From NCBI GenBank assembly GCA_020205615.1, contig JAINUW010000731.1, positions 1 through 64,000 on the forward strand: a DNA stretch of 64,000 nt, in the 5' to 3' direction. Position 1 is the stretch's first letter; every line of letters begins with the position of its first letter. Source of the DNA: Panax quinquefolius. Lineage: Eukaryota; Streptophyta; Magnoliopsida; Apiales; Araliaceae. This document shows, in pieces, positions 23,429 to 36,646 of this stretch. Under the pieces are notes generated by a model that ran no database searches, had not been told where the DNA came from, and saw nothing but the letters and a program-made list of their open reading frames with translations. The position numbers and the translations under genes were made by a program.

Positions 23429-26400
23429 TGTGATGCCCCCAAATTCGGGTATCTTCCAACCCGACATATGGTGCTCCAATGTACTAAAACCCATACAATC
23501 ATTCCATTGAAATACAACAAAATGAATGTAATTACTATCTTCTTATTACAATCAAAGTATAATCCTTCCCAGGTTCTTAAACCGGTTACATCGTTCGTTG
23601 TTCATAATGTATAATACATACAATTTATTAATCTATTACACAATGGTTAAGCAGCCATCTTAGCTTTGCCCTTATCTCTCTTAGCATTCTCGAACGTTCT
23701 CCTTAATCTGCGGTTATATAATTCACGCAAGAAGTGAGCATGACATATTTCAAACAAGTTTTAATAAAGGATACTTGATAATACCACCTTTCGTGAATTA
23801 TATAACAATTCCTACATAACTGAGCAATAGTTATGAAGTATCATGAAATAATAATACTTTAATAGTTCATAACATCAACTCCCAAAGTATAGAATAGATT
23901 AGGAATTATGAACCGATCGATAGACCATGAACAGTAACTTTCAGTTTTCATACTTGAAAAGATTTCACAACACTAAGGTTGTTACATCCGCATTACTTAC
24001 GAGCACTTCTAGGTGATCAGGCTATTGTACTCTATGTTGATTAACACTCATTCATTAAACGTATTTACGTTTAATATTTTTGGCAAACTCGCGTACCCAT
24101 CGAATAATCGATGAAAAATACTTTTGATTGTTCATAGACAAGCCTTACCTTCACGTTCGTACCAATTACTTGGCATAGGATAGCGTTAAAATTTCTATAT
24201 AGAAAGATATGAATCATAATCAATCTATATCTTACGAATAGTCTAGCCGAGTTAAAATCTGGCATCGACCCTTTCTTTAAAACTAGTCGTGCAAGTCAGT
24301 TCAACGAATCACATAAAACATGGCTAACTTGGAAGTTAGACAAGCGTTAAGAAAACTTTCCTTTCAGTGTCTTCAAATAATTTAATCGACTGACCACAGC
24401 CTTTACAGAATCTACATGATATATTCATATAGCACACTGTAATTAGCTATGAAACAAATGTTCACATTGTTCTTACCAACTTCTTTCTCTTCTATGTCTT
24501 AGTTAACTTAATATTAATAATAAAGTCAACTCGACTCATTACCCTTCGTTCCGGCTCATTACTCAACTTACATTATTAACCGGACTCAAACATTGTTGAT
24601 AAAGTACCAACTTTGTTCATCATTCATAACCTATTAACATGCATTCAACTCCTAAGTTCAATACCATATACCTTAGTATAGGTAGTATAGGAATAGCTTT
24701 AATACACTTATGAAGTGTACAAAAATTACTCCCTTAGGTCTTCGAACAATTGAGGTTGAAAACCTAAGTCACTATCCAAAGTCTTACACTCATGTTGTGT
24801 GGCGCCTCTATAAGTACTAGATCAATGGCTTGCAGCACCAGGTTAGCGATGGCTAACTCCGGTCTCGGCTATACTGCGGTGAGACTAGACTACTCAAACA
24901 AGTGATGGTATTTGTGGGGCCATTTAGCAGTGGCTAAATACACTATGTCGTGGCTGCCGTATGACATTTTACTACGTCGTGCAGCATGGCGGCGCCATAC
25001 CTCAGTACCAGAAAATTTCCAAAGTTTAAAAATTTTGCAAAATTTCCGGGGCCGTAACCTCTTTGTTATAAGCCTGATTTGGTCCGTTCAAAAGCCTACA
25101 CGTCATAAATGACATACTTTACGCGTTCATTCGAATCCAATAACTCAAAATTAACTATTGAGTTCAATTTCTAAACGTTCGTAAACGTTAATGAGCGTTC
25201 AATGCTCGTTTTCTTCGTTTTAAGTCGGAATCCGATGATTCTAGAACCCACAACTCTTAATTACCCTATCTCACATGTTGACATTGAAAAACAACGTTTT
25301 CAAGTCTCACGTCAACTTTCGACCTCCAATCCGGAATTTCAACGTTTTCGACGTTTAACGTCTAATTCCGTGAAATTCGCCATAACTTCATTACTAATGT
25401 TCTCTAAGCCAAATCTCATGGAATACTCCATGGATTTCATATCTACATCTTAACCAAGCAAGATGCATATATTAACATATTTATGGAGTTCAATCGTTTA
25501 TTAACAATCGATCTCAACAAATAATATTTTCATGGTTTGAAACTATAACGAACCCTATGATTCTTATGATCTCATGACCTATAGAGATTGAATCTATGGT
25601 AAGTCATCTTTAATACACTATACAAGACATATACCACCCATTTTATGATCCTCCAAGATAAAAGAAAATCAAAAGAGATGGAAATGAAAGATAAGGATTA
25701 TTACCTCAAGAATTCTTATGAAATCTCTTGAAAACTCTAAGTCAAAGCTTCTAAAGTATATGTTTTGTGTAGTCTAGCTCTCTTTCTCTCTCAAATAATC
25801 TATGTTGGGCAATTGAAAACTCCAAAATGGCCAAACCTAGCTTCCTATTTATAGAAAATAGAATGGAGGGCATAATAGTCATTACACACAAACCTCCTTA
25901 CTATTCACTCTTGGTCACCAAGTAAAATGCTTGGTGACCAAGCCTTATTCTTGGCTTGCACACCAAGGTGGTCGGCCCACCCGTGCCATGGGTCATACCA
26001 TGGGTTGCCCCATGGGTTTTACCCATTCGATGACCCACCGATTCGATCCACGGTTCGGTTTTCCTGAATTGGGCTTAACTAAATTAACATTGGGCCTTAA
26101 CTTGGGCTTAACCCACTAATCACTTGGGCTTGTTCATTCAAATAATTGGACTAATTAATAATCCAACTCAAATGAATTAACATATGACTTAACTTAATTC
26201 TATAATACGAATCGTATTCTATACATACAATTCACGTATTCTTTCCGTATACTATTCGTGCAATAATCGTATTGTACTTTGTATTTACTCGTCATATTAT
26301 ACATAGATACTAAATAGTACCATAATTTTATAACACTCGCTTTAACTATAACGTAATTCTTCTACGCATTTCATTTCCTTCTCGGAAATCAATATACTCA

Positions 26401-26765
26401 ACCCTTAGGTTTTAAGTTCGCAGGAAAAAACTCCGTTTGCCATAAATGAAATATTATCAGATATTTCATCTTATCTCGATATTCTATCATTAAACGTTTC
26501 TCGGAATTTCAAAATAATTTCCTGAACAGAAACAGATGAATAGTGTTTTTACAAAAATTTCTCGAAAAATAAATATTTTCATCTTGGAAATTCCAAACAA
26601 TTAATTCTAGCACATAGCTAGATTACTAACCATATTAGCATATTCTAGGTCATAGAACGACCTTCACATAGCTTACTCACATAATAAATCAATTAAATTC
26701 ATTTAATTCACATAATCAAATAAAAATTTAATTGTCATAAAAATCCGATTTTCTCGGGTGTTACA
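23429..26765 (-). repeat. 5' LTR of C (3337 bp)
   Basis: On the minus strand it runs from TGTAACACCCGAG (26765) to GGCATCACA (23429). It holds a TATA box (25854-25845), a donor-like GGTAAT (near 25705), hairpin-rich GC sequence (24790-25010), an acceptor-like ACCGCAG (near 23708) and a following Lys-rich frame reading NAKRDKGKAKMAA. The counterpart in the 3' LTR keeps KRDKGKSKM. Confidence 0.92.
25845..25854 (-). promoter_or_regulatory. TATA box of C 5' LTR
   Basis: CTATAAATAG on the minus strand, about 145 bp before the donor-like GGTAAT. Confidence 0.7.
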
Positions 26766-27150
26766 CGAACGAAAAGTAGAAAGTATATAAATGAACTCGA
26801 ATGTGTAGGATTTCATAAGAATGTAAAAAAACATTGAAAATGTGAGTCATGGACTCAAGAACGAATGAATTCTAAATTCAGATAACCGAATTACGGACGA
26901 ACGAATGAACGAAGAACGTTAATAACATAAAATGAATGAATAATAAAATTTAAGCCAATTGAATGGAAAGTTAACGGATACATAATTCATTTTTGTCTGA
27001 GGGAAGTTGAAGTGCATGATGAGAGTAAGAAGATGGCTTTGGAATTACCTCGTAAGATTTATAACGAAGAAGTTATGAGATTGAAAAATAGGCAATACGT
27101 ATGCGTTCCAACACTAAGAAAAAATGTTGGAAAAATTGAGTTTTTGAACT

Positions 27151-27275
27151 AGCGCCGCAGCGCCAGTTTGAACTAGGAATGGGGCATCGCAACACTGGCT
27201 CTAGGTAATAATTATTGGAGACTTACGCTGTAGTGCAATAAAAACAAAGGGAATTGGCATCGCAGCGCCATTTCA
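27151..27275 (+). other. GC-rich dyad cluster in LTR D
   Basis: Repeated dyads of the type GCGCCGCAGCGCC (27152-27164), CGCTGTAGTGC (near 27227) and GGCATCGCAGCGCCA (near 27258), spaced 30-70 bp in AT-rich sequence. Similar dyads occur at the same relative place in LTRs F, G, K1 and I. Confidence 0.55.
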
Positions 27276-29305
27276 AGGCAAAACCCAGAGAAGAGCTTTT
27301 AACTGCTCAACTCCTTGGGGAAGTGTAAGGGAAGATAATGAACATATAGTTCACATAATGTAACACTTAATCATGTGATTTAAACCTTTAGTTAAGGTTG
27401 AACAAAAAGATTGAACAAGATTAAAAGACAAGTAATATAAACGCAAAATACGTAACCAATATCCAGGGACCGTAGTTGCGATAAACCGAGCGTGTGGGAT
27501 TACTATGATTGTGATTCCTTAGACGTTGAGAGATGAGGTTTGAGTGTATGTGAATATTAAATGGGCAGAACCTACGCTCGTGTATGGTTTGACCGTAAGG
27601 TAATGAATAATAATGATTGAACCCATGAACGGTGAAGAAACTAAATTAATGACAATGACATATAACGTTAAGAAGCCGAATTAGTAATAATAACTTGGAT
27701 GACGCTCCGAGTCGAATGAACCAGACGTTATAAGATATGAATAAGGTAATAAAAAAATGCTTAACACTATGAAAGCATAGTATTAGCATTGAACGATCAC
27801 TCTTAACATACTAAAAACTGTATGAATTAGACGATAGGAAATAAATCTTGAGGTATGGAATTTAGTTGCCAGAAGACCATAAGGAATGGAAAATCAACTT
27901 AATAAACATTAGAGCTTTAATGGTTCGAATAAGTTAAGTTAATTTTAGGTTGTGGTACAATCATAATCTTTAATGGTTGACATATGGGATATGGGCTAAA
28001 TAATTCCTTTAGGGAGCGGAAGTGTATACGAAACTAGCAAGCCATCTAACTCATTGTGAAAGATAGTGTAGATGAGACGAGAAACTAGTTTGTTGGTTGT
28101 TTGTGGGAAACCACTTAGAGTATCGTATGGAATACTAGTAAAGACTCGATGTGTGCTAAGTCCTAGAGAAGTTATAAGAAGAAGATAAGAATATAAATCA
28201 TCAAAGATGATGATCATACAAATTTAGACATCTCTGTATGTCGTAACGCCATAAAACAGTAAAATAAGAATGGTTACATGAACTTAGGTTATAAACACGA
28301 AACATAAGGAATAGATTTAAGTTTAAACTAATATGTAAGTCAAGTATATAACTAATTGGTGTATGCATTCCTTATGTGATATATAAGGAGTGCAATGAGC
28401 AGTTCAACGTAAACTGTAATCAGTAGCTGTGCGTAAGGCAAGTTTCCTAACTTCATTCATATTTTAAGTGAATGCTAGTTTCTTAAACTTTCTCAGATGT
28501 TGAACATGATAAGTTTTATCTATGTGCAAATGTGTGATATTTGTATAAGGTGGTAGAATGTGTGAGGCCTTGTGCCATAATTTTAACATTTCGATGTTTC
28601 TATGAGATGAATTGTTCTATGGTTGAATCATTCAATATGAAAATGTTTTGTTTATACATGAACCGTTATTGTTAAGTCCGTGCTAATAATTCTAGCAAGA
28701 CCGAATGTGTCTGAAAAAGGTAGAAGAAAGAACGTATTTCAAAGTGAATGTGACTAATGGTCTAAAATGATAGGAATCAGAGTTTATTCCTATTATTCAA
28801 GCCACTTCATAACCTTTGTTCGGTTATTGAAGTTTTAAAAGAATGTTTAGATTCTTAAGGTTGTTTATTCAACTGTTATGACTTGCTAAGCAAATAAATG
28901 CTCACATTTGCTTTAAATAAAAAATATTTTTAGCGTACGAGTAAAAGAACTTAAGGATCCTAAAAAGATCAAGCTGACCGGTGTCTAGAGTAAGTGTCAT
29001 TCAGTATATGAATGAGCGTGAAGATCAAGCCAAGACTTGTAATGTAGAATAATGTAGTTAAACTGTAGAATAGTTTAATTAACTATTATGTATCCTTGGT
29101 GGCAGATAAAAGTCACTCTTATAAGATGTAAAGAATAATGTAATTATCAATATTTGTAATGAAAAAGGTTATAAGGCATTAGAACCTAGGATTTGAAAAT
29201 GTATGTTGTTATATTTAGCTATTTAATGATGTATGTTTCGAAGGAGATGTACTCGTGACGTATGAAATCCAGGTGTGAAGATAGACCGAATTTCTAGATG
29301 TTACA

Positions 29306-30215
29306 CTAAAGTAGTGAGGTCTTTATTCCTTCCAGACTTTAACCCAATATCAGCCATCTCTTTGTCTTTAATCATTTCAGAGAAAGGTTTTCCTATGCCT
29401 GCTACGGCCCTCTCATTAAATGGACCTTCTTGTATGTCAATGAAGGTTATTACCATCTCAGTTTCTATCATTGATGGGATTATTTGAGCAGCCAGACGTC
29501 TCCATCTTTGGGCATATTCTCTAAATGACTCAGTATTCTACTTTTTGACTTTGGTAATTTGATATCTATCTAGAGCCATTTGTGATTGGAAACTTTATTG
29601 GTTTAGAAAAGCTTGGGCTAGTTTTTCCCAGCTATGGATTTTGGAATTGTCCAATCAGGCATGCCATGCTCTGGCTTCTCAAGTTAAACTCTTTTGAAAT
29701 AACAACCTTCTCAGTTTTTCATCCTCGGCATAGGATCCGAGTTCTCCAATGAACACTTTTAGATGAGTGTAAGGATCTCCCAATCCATCATATTTTTTAA
29801 AATCAAGAGTTTTGAACTTGTCTGGATAATGAACCTTAGGAAAGATGCAAAAGTCTGAATAAGTCACACTTCCATATGTTCCAGTCCCTTTGATTGACCG
29901 GATGGTTTCTTCCATTTGTTGGACTTTCTTTCGAATATCACCAGTTTCTTGATCTTCTTTAAGATTGGTGATTTCAGGTGTTTTGTTGGATTGTAAATGG
30001 TTTGGAGATTTAGGTATTTGTACTTCCTTTTCTTTCTTTTCAGTACCCTAGCTTCCTCCCTGTGCGGAGGATTCTATCTGAGTGGTTATTTATTGACCTA
30101 GAGTCCTTTTGTTTTGTTCTTTCAAAAAGACAGCTAATTATGCTATCTAGTTTCTCAGTCCCTTAAACTCCTCTCGAGAAACAGGGGAAGATTCAGGTTG
30201 GGCACTTGCAACCAT
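29306..30215 (-). pseudogene. gag: Tat/Ogre-type gag of E, N-terminal piece
   Basis: Starts at ATG 30215 (MVASAQPESSPVSREEFKGL) with early stops. The clearest open part, 29679-29915, reads GTYGSVTYSDFCIFPKVHYP and YDGLGDPYTHLKVFIGELG, the hallmark Tat/Ogre gag core. It then runs into KDKEMADIGLKSGRNKD, is interrupted by D at the CTAAA duplication, and continues at 14815. This gag is unlike the Tekay gags of B, C and J, so E is a different lineage and an older layer of the nest. Confidence 0.82.
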
Positions 30216-31302
30216 GTTTGAAGATGGGCTTAATGCCTTTTTGGCCTTTCAACGGGTAACGAGACCAATTGTTTCCCTATAAAAAGACTATGTAGTTTAG
30301 TCTTGGAAAACATTAATAGTCTGCATGCTATGCAATGTGTTTTTAATATTTTCTTACATATGTGAGTTATTTTAATGAAAGGGTAGCATGACAGTTTTTG
30401 ATAGGGAATGGAATGTATATTCAAAATTTTCTTTTTATTTACATGGAATTTGAAATTTACATTGAATCATAATTTACATGGAATTTAAAAGGGAAAGACA
30501 TGAAGAGACTTTCCTTTGCGTTTGGTTTATTAGAGGCTGAGCTATCTTAGGCTACTCTCGCAGCTTTTCGACATGAAGGTACCCAGATCATCGCAATTTA
30601 CTAGATGGGAAGTTAATTCGATCTTTTAATTTGAGCAGATTTGAGTGGTGCCTTTCCTGAGCCTCGCGAGATTATTCTCCATTGAGTACAGTAATCAAAC
30701 ATAGACGGGTTCGCCTCCTGCTGGAGGAATCACATAACATACATTTATATACATCGTGTCTCACCATATGAAATGATTAAATTATTTGATGCTCCAATAC
30801 AACATGAAGAGATTGTGTGAGGCACTAAAGTGCAGTAAATAAAGCATTCATTTACATACATTCAATATAAATGCAGCATTCACACACAAGCAAAAGGGAT
30901 TTTTGAAAAACTTGACATGTGACTTAAGCCCTCTACTGTCCCCAGCAGACTTCGGGAAAAATTTCCTCTTTTTTGGAATTCCTCTTTTTACCATTTATGT
31001 TCTCTATATGTTGAGTTTTGTTTGAAAGAGCGAGTTTGAAAAGAGTCTGACACAAAATGTCGACGATTTTGAAATTTAGAGTCGCCAGTTGGTAGTTTTG
31101 AAATGGTTGTACCAACTTAACTTATTTTGAAAAGGTTTACACAAACACAAAGGCCCAATTGTTGGACTCTATTTAATAGGACTTGGAAACTGAGATTCAT
31201 AAAGTTTCAGGGCTTGATTGGGGGGAGGTGTTAGCAACCCTCGACTCGTGAAAACACAGTTCAAGCGTCTTTTTCAATTCCCTAATTTATTTGAAGTGTG
31301 TG
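30216..31302 (-). other. Leader and LTR remains of E
   Basis: Noncoding sequence upstream of the E gag. On the minus strand TGGCGACTCT (31078-31087) and TCTGCTGGGGA (30940-30950) look like two halves of a Tat/Ogre-type primer site separated by about 127 bp. Sequence above 31087 (for example GGTTGCTAACACCTCC) resembles the end of a Tat LTR. It is cut at 31302 by LTR N. The exact LTR boundary is uncertain. Confidence 0.5.
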
Positions 31303-32589
31303 TGTAAGACCCCAACTTTTTATGAATAAATACTTAATTTTCTCTAAATATTATTTTGAATAATAAGGTGTGGATTTGATTTAATGTTATAGTATTAGGT
31401 GATATGTGCCAATTTTGCAAGTAAGCAAGTTGTCGTAAAATATTTGTTTGGTCGGGGAATATTCGTACGATGGAACAATCATTGGTGGAACCCACAACGG
31501 AATGACTATCAGATATAGAAAATGATAGAAATAACCTTTTTATAAAAATAACTGTAAGACTTTTACCGTTAAACTATTGAAACACCCGTTGATAAAAGTA
31601 CAGTAATACGCATGGTTTCACAGTAGCACACGGTATTGTACAATATCTATGATTATTAATGCTTACGTAGGAAGTCACTCAGTTCAGTTAATAAGTGCCA
31701 CAATAGTTGCTGCATAGTATCTCATATTATTGATTCAATTATTGTTAAAATATCATCTGCACAATATTTTATATTATTAAATCAATAATTGAGACGACAT
31801 AGCTATTCATAGTATTATTTGCATTATTGACATGACTAGAAAGTTCTGTCGAGGAAAAGGGTTAAGTTATTTAATTACACGCCAATAAGAAGAAGTCCTT
31901 ATCAGAAAGCCCCCTCTTTCATGGGAATGATCTGTTTGTCAATATTGTGAGTTATAATATTAATGATGAATAATTTTTGAAAGATTAAAATGTGTTTATT
32001 GAAGATAAGCGATTTGTGGCAAACATTTATTTAATTTTTTATATAAATAGAGGGGTTTGTCATGAAGTATTTGTTTTAAGTTTGACTTATTACATGAATC
32101 CCCACCTACTCATTTTTCAAAATCGCCGGTAGAAAGTTATCTTAGTTTTATTTTATTATTATTATAATAGTAATTTAAAGCATAAATTTTTTTATATAAA
32201 ATATAATACTTTTTATATTATATATAAAGTTATTCATTTTATTAGATTATAAATAGAATATATTATATTTTATATAAAGTTTTCATTTTATTAGAATATT
32301 TTATTTCAATTAGTAATGAATAGTAAAAATTAGATTTTCTAACCGAATTGCGCCCTTGAATTCTTTACAATTTGTCCGTGATTATTTTCTTAAATAGTAC
32401 CCTTCCATTCTCCTATAAATGGGATTCTTAGTTAAGAAATGAAAATCACACCAGAATTAGAGAATTATTCTTCTATAATATTGTGCATATTTCTTTTAAG
32501 CATAAGGATACTTTGAGTGTAGCAAATAGTGCAAGTTTTCTTCAAGAATATCTTCGCTATACTAGTCAGATTTACTCTTCCATACTCTA
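31303..32589 (+). repeat. LTR N, left part (B family)
   Basis: Begins TGTAAGACCCCAAC and follows B and J closely (ACGATGG...CAATCATTGGTGGA, GGAAGCCCCCTC-type stretch). It includes an AT-rich duplicated unit (32205-32300), a TATA box CTATAAATG (32413-32421) and leader. It ends at 32589 where LTR G begins; no right part is in the window. Confidence 0.8.
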
Positions 32590-33424
32590 TGTAACAACTG
32601 AGAAAATTGGATTATAATGTAAATTAATTTTATTTGAATACATATTTACTAAAATTATATTATATGTTATTTATAACGAGTAAGTAAGATGAAGGTTATT
32701 CTATAACCTAAAAGAGAGGTATGATAGTATTATTATGGCTAAGTGCTAGAAATTAAGTGTTTGAATTTCCAAGATGAAAATAAAAGCTTTTCCAGAAATT
32801 CTCTGAAAAAAACTATTCATCAATTTCTACTCAGGAATTATTTTTGAATATCCGGGAAATACGTAATGATAGAATGTTAAGGAAGGATTAATTATCTAAT
32901 AATAAATCACTTATAGTAAACGCAGTTTTTTGCTTGCATACTCGAATTCGAGAACGTTAGAAAACATGAAGATTAGAATAAATAAGGGCCGTTTAATAAG
33001 AAAGTTATTATACGAGGGAATAAATACGAGTATAATACGAGGTATTGTTCAAGTATATATGAAAGATAATATAACGTATAGGATGAATGTTATACGAACT
33101 AGTATACGAGAAGAATATGGGGATTATAAGTTGTAAGCATAAACCATTATTAATGGACTAGTAGAATTTGAAGGTGAAATTTGGTAAGTCAAATATAAGA
33201 TCATTTAGGCCCAATGAAAAAATTAATCAATGCCCAAAGATAATGTAATTCAAGCCCAATGTTAGGCCCAAATTAAATTAAACCTAAGCCCGAACCAAGA
33301 ACCAAACCCGTGGATCATACCGATGGGTCACCGGATGGGAAAAACCCATCGGGCAACCCATGTGGGCCCCCCTCCCCCATGGTGAGTCATGGCCAGCCAC
33401 TTAGTGGCCAAGCAAAGGAAGAGA

Positions 33425-36400
33425 TGTAACGCCCCAAAAAATCGAACATTTTGTAATTACTTTTAATAATGAATAAAATAATATTATTTATTATTATTAC
33501 GTGTTGAGAAGATGAAGGTCGTTCTATAACCTAGAAACGTCAGAATGTCATAGTATTTTTAACTACGTGGGAGAATTAAAGTGTTTGAATTTCTAAAACG
33601 AAAATAAAAGTTTTTCGAGAATTTTTTTGAAAAACACTATTCATCGATTTCTGCTCGGGAACTATTTTTGAACTTCCGAGAAATACGTAATGTTATAATA
33701 TCGAGGTGAGATCAATTATGTAATAATAACCTAAGTATGGAAAACATAATATTTCGCATGCGGACTTAATTTGGGAACGTTAGGTTATTAAGCGTTAAAG
33801 GAAGAGAGTTGTGGTTATATAATGTGTATGCATTATATGTGAGTAAAGAATGGAAGTATAATACTATGTATTGTACTATTATGTATGAAGAATGAGGTAA
33901 CGTATATTACGAATTAATATACGAGTAAGTATATGAAGATTATACGTGGGGTATAAAGGTTAAGTTATAGAATTTAAGGTAATGGACTTATAGGATTGAT
34001 AATCTAATATAGAAGTCCAATGTATGTGATCATCAAGCCCAAGTGTTTGATTATCATAAGCCCAAACTATTGTAGCATGAGCCCATTAAGAGAGAAGCTA
34101 GATTAATTATCAAAGTCCAATGATTTAGCCATGATCCATGGGTCAAACTAGGTAGGAAATGGGTAAGCTTGATGGAAAAACATAATGTATGGTGAGCAAG
34201 TGAAGTGATGAGCACACAATGAATAGTAAGGAGGTGGATGATTGAGGAGGTGGAAATGAGGTGTAATAAGGAGGTGGGTGATTTAATGTCTAAAATGCCC
34301 TAACCTTAGTTGCCTATAAATACAAGAGCTTCATTTCATTTTGAGGGTTATTATTTTCATCCAACTTTCCTCTCAAATATAAGCCACTTATTTGGTAGAG
34401 CAAATAAGCACTTTTAAGCCAAAGCTTCTTTTGTTAGATTTACAAGAAGAAGAAGTTAGACTTCAAAGGTATTGATCTTGTGTTCAATATTATTTTATCT
34501 CTATTAGAATAGGTTGATAAGGGAAGTGTTATTAATGAACATGTATGCTAAGATCATGTAATAAGTTAATAAGGAATGAACTTAAGCCGAATAAGTTGAA
34601 TAAGCAACTTGAACATTAATAAGTTGCTAGAGCCATAAAGAACTTTTCATAAGTTGTCATATGATGATTAGTATGTTGATTATAGCATGAGAACTTTGAT
34701 TGAAGGACTTAAGTTGCTAATAAGCCTTGTGCATGGAGATTTCTAGTTCATAAGTTAAATAAGTTAATGACTTATGGAAATAAGTCAAAACCTATTTTGA
34801 TTATAAGTTGGTGTAGTAAATACCTTATAATGATCATATGTTGATTAAAATCCATTAAGAACGCTTAGTAATGTAGCTTTGCCGAAATTCACACGATTGG
34901 ACGATTATCGTCGAATTCGTGAAATTCTCGGAATGGAAGTCGTATTTTGTGTTTGAAGTCAAAAACATTGGTTTTCGATGGAGACAATTCATATTGGTCA
35001 TTATAGAGTTGTGGACTCAAAAATGACTGGATTCCGACTTGAAACAAAGAAACGAGCGTTGAACGTCCACGAACGTTTATCGTTTTCGATAAAAATTAAC
35101 TCATAGGTGAAATTTTAACAAATGAAGTCAAATAGATAAAATTCTTGCATGAACGCATAGAGTATGAAATTTTTGAACCGTAGGCTTTTGAACGGACCAA
35201 TTCGGACTTAAAACGAAGAAGTTATGCGTCCGGGAAGTTCGTAAAAATTTTTAAAACTACAAAATTTTCTAAGGCATAGAGTCCGCGCCGCGGTGCGACT
35301 CTAAGCCTGGAATGGCCGCGTCGCAGAAGGCGAGGCAGTGAGGTCTGCTCGCTAACTCAGCACCGCAAAGACGAGTCACAAGCAATAATACTAGCCAATG
35401 CGCCAAAGTCAAGAAAAAATGCTGGTGAAGAATGACTTCAAGTGTAGAAGGAAAGGGAACTTATTAGTAATGAATTAAGAGGTAATCACAACATGGGTAA
35501 GACATTGTAAGGTACTTGTAAGACACTAATTCATGTTGATTAAGAGTTAATAATCAATCGAAGATTAGCGGAATGTGAATGACGTAATGAAAGCCGGAAA
35601 CCCTAAATAACGAATCTAAGTTAGGATTAACATTGAGATGAAGGGTAAGATATAATAGTATACATACTTGATTGTATAATACCTAATGTGGTACATTATA
35701 TGATTATGTATTGTAGAATCATAGAGACTTAAAGTGTATGTGTGTTAATTAGTAAGCAGATGCTAAAGGCAAGTATTCCAACCCTTGTTCCAGTTTAGTC
35801 TGGACAAGCTGTGTAATTCATGTATTCTTTCGCATGAAGTTTTTAACGATGAAGTCTAAAGCCAATTCTTTTGGCTAGACTTATATTATGAATCTATCAT
35901 GCATGATTAACGTTTACCAAGTTATATTGGCATGGTTTTCAATCGAAGACCAAGTATACTAAAATGTTTTTGTCGTTTAACGACAGGCACGTGAGGTTGC
36001 CACAACTTAAACGTACACACATTTAATGAATGTAGTGTTGATCAACATAGAGTACTATGAACTGATCACTCAGAAGTGCTCGTAAGCTATGACAGACTTA
36101 CAGACTTAGTGACGGGGTGTCCTTTTCAAAAGAACTTGTGATATGCTCACAGACTTGAGCCATAATTGTTATTCTACTGAGTATGGTTGTGTAAAACGTT
36201 TTGAAGGAAAAGAAGTGCTATTTTGAATTATCGATAGTACTTTATAACCATTGTTCAGTTATTAAAGATATATGAGTTCTATGTTTCAAGCATGTTATTT
36301 ATTAGAATTGTAGTACTTGCTGAGCTAGCCATGCTCACTCTTGCTTGAACCATATGAACACAGCCAAAATCGAGCGGACCGAAGGCTCGGGCAAGGACAA

Positions 36401-36646
36401 GGCAAGGCGAAGACGAACCCTTAGATTAATTATGTAATAGTATAGGTGAACGATTATAATATATTTGATATTATGACAAGAATAAACGAATGGGTTACAA
36501 AGAACCTAGGAAATGTAATATTATTTTGGATATATAGAAGTTATATTAGTCCTTTTGTGACTATTCAGGTGAATGAATGAATGAATGGTAGTATCGTGTA
36601 GCACCATCTGTCGGGTTGGAAGAGACTCAGATTTGGGGGCGTCACA
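33425..36646 (+). mobile_element. Solo LTR F inside LTR G
   Basis: 3222 bp, from TGTAACGCCCC to GGGGGCGTCACA, with perfect AGAGA target duplications (33420-33424 and 36647-36651) and no internal region. TATA box CTATAAATAC (34314), ATG-free leader, donor-like GGTATT (34468), hairpin 35278-35302, CTCACTCTTG box (36335-36344), acceptor-like ACACAG (36359-36364), then a purine-rich segment readable as TEGSGKDKA. It is the same family as K1 and K2 (opposite strand). No gene seen. Confidence 0.93.
35278..35302 (+). other. GC-rich hairpin in LTR F
   Basis: AGAGTC pairs with GACTCT, continuing as GCGC with GGTGC after a one-base bulge. The left arm AGAGTCCGC recurs in LTR H at about 39507, where GTCCG pairs with CGGAC (39510-39532). 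Confidence 0.6.

Larger units (their letters stand above)
16449..26765 (-). mobile_element. Element C: Tekay-type Ty3/gypsy element with an extra ORF
   Basis: A minus-strand element of 10.3 kb inside LTR D, with perfect target duplications CGAAC (16444-16448, 26766-26770). In reading order: 5' LTR (26765-23429), primer binding site, extra acidic ORF, gag, protease, RT, part of RNase H, then a deletion straight into the 3' LTR. Integrase, chromodomain, polypurine tract and about 0.5 kb of 3' LTR start are lost. The LTR copies remain similar over long stretches, with a strongly diverged GC-rich patch (17820-18010 against 24790-25010). Confidence 0.92.
14821..29305 (+). mobile_element. Element D: deleted LTR element inserted in the E gag
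   Basis: Bounded by perfect 5-bp target duplications CTAAA (14816-14820 and 29306-29310). It begins TGTTATGACCCGA and ends GATGTTACA. The 5' LTR is cut to about 15 bp, then comes about 195 bp of 3' internal sequence, a polypurine tract and a full 3' LTR. That LTR is interrupted by element C. Nearly all of gag-pol is deleted. The LTR belongs to the same family as C and G. Confidence 0.85.
15030..29305 (+). repeat. 3' LTR of D (about 3.95 kb, split by C)
   Basis: Pieces 15030-16448 and 26771-29305 join across the CGAAC target duplication of C. It starts TGTGATAACCCG and ends GATGTTACA. It holds a telomere-like CCCTAAGGGTTAGGGTTT near 15288, a TATA box (15744), a (GAA)n run (15819-15842), a donor-like GGTATT (15943), GC-rich dyads (27151-27270) and an acceptor-like ATTTTTAG (28926-28933). 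No gene is apparent; short frames at 15757-16002 and elsewhere are composition artefacts. Confidence 0.8.
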
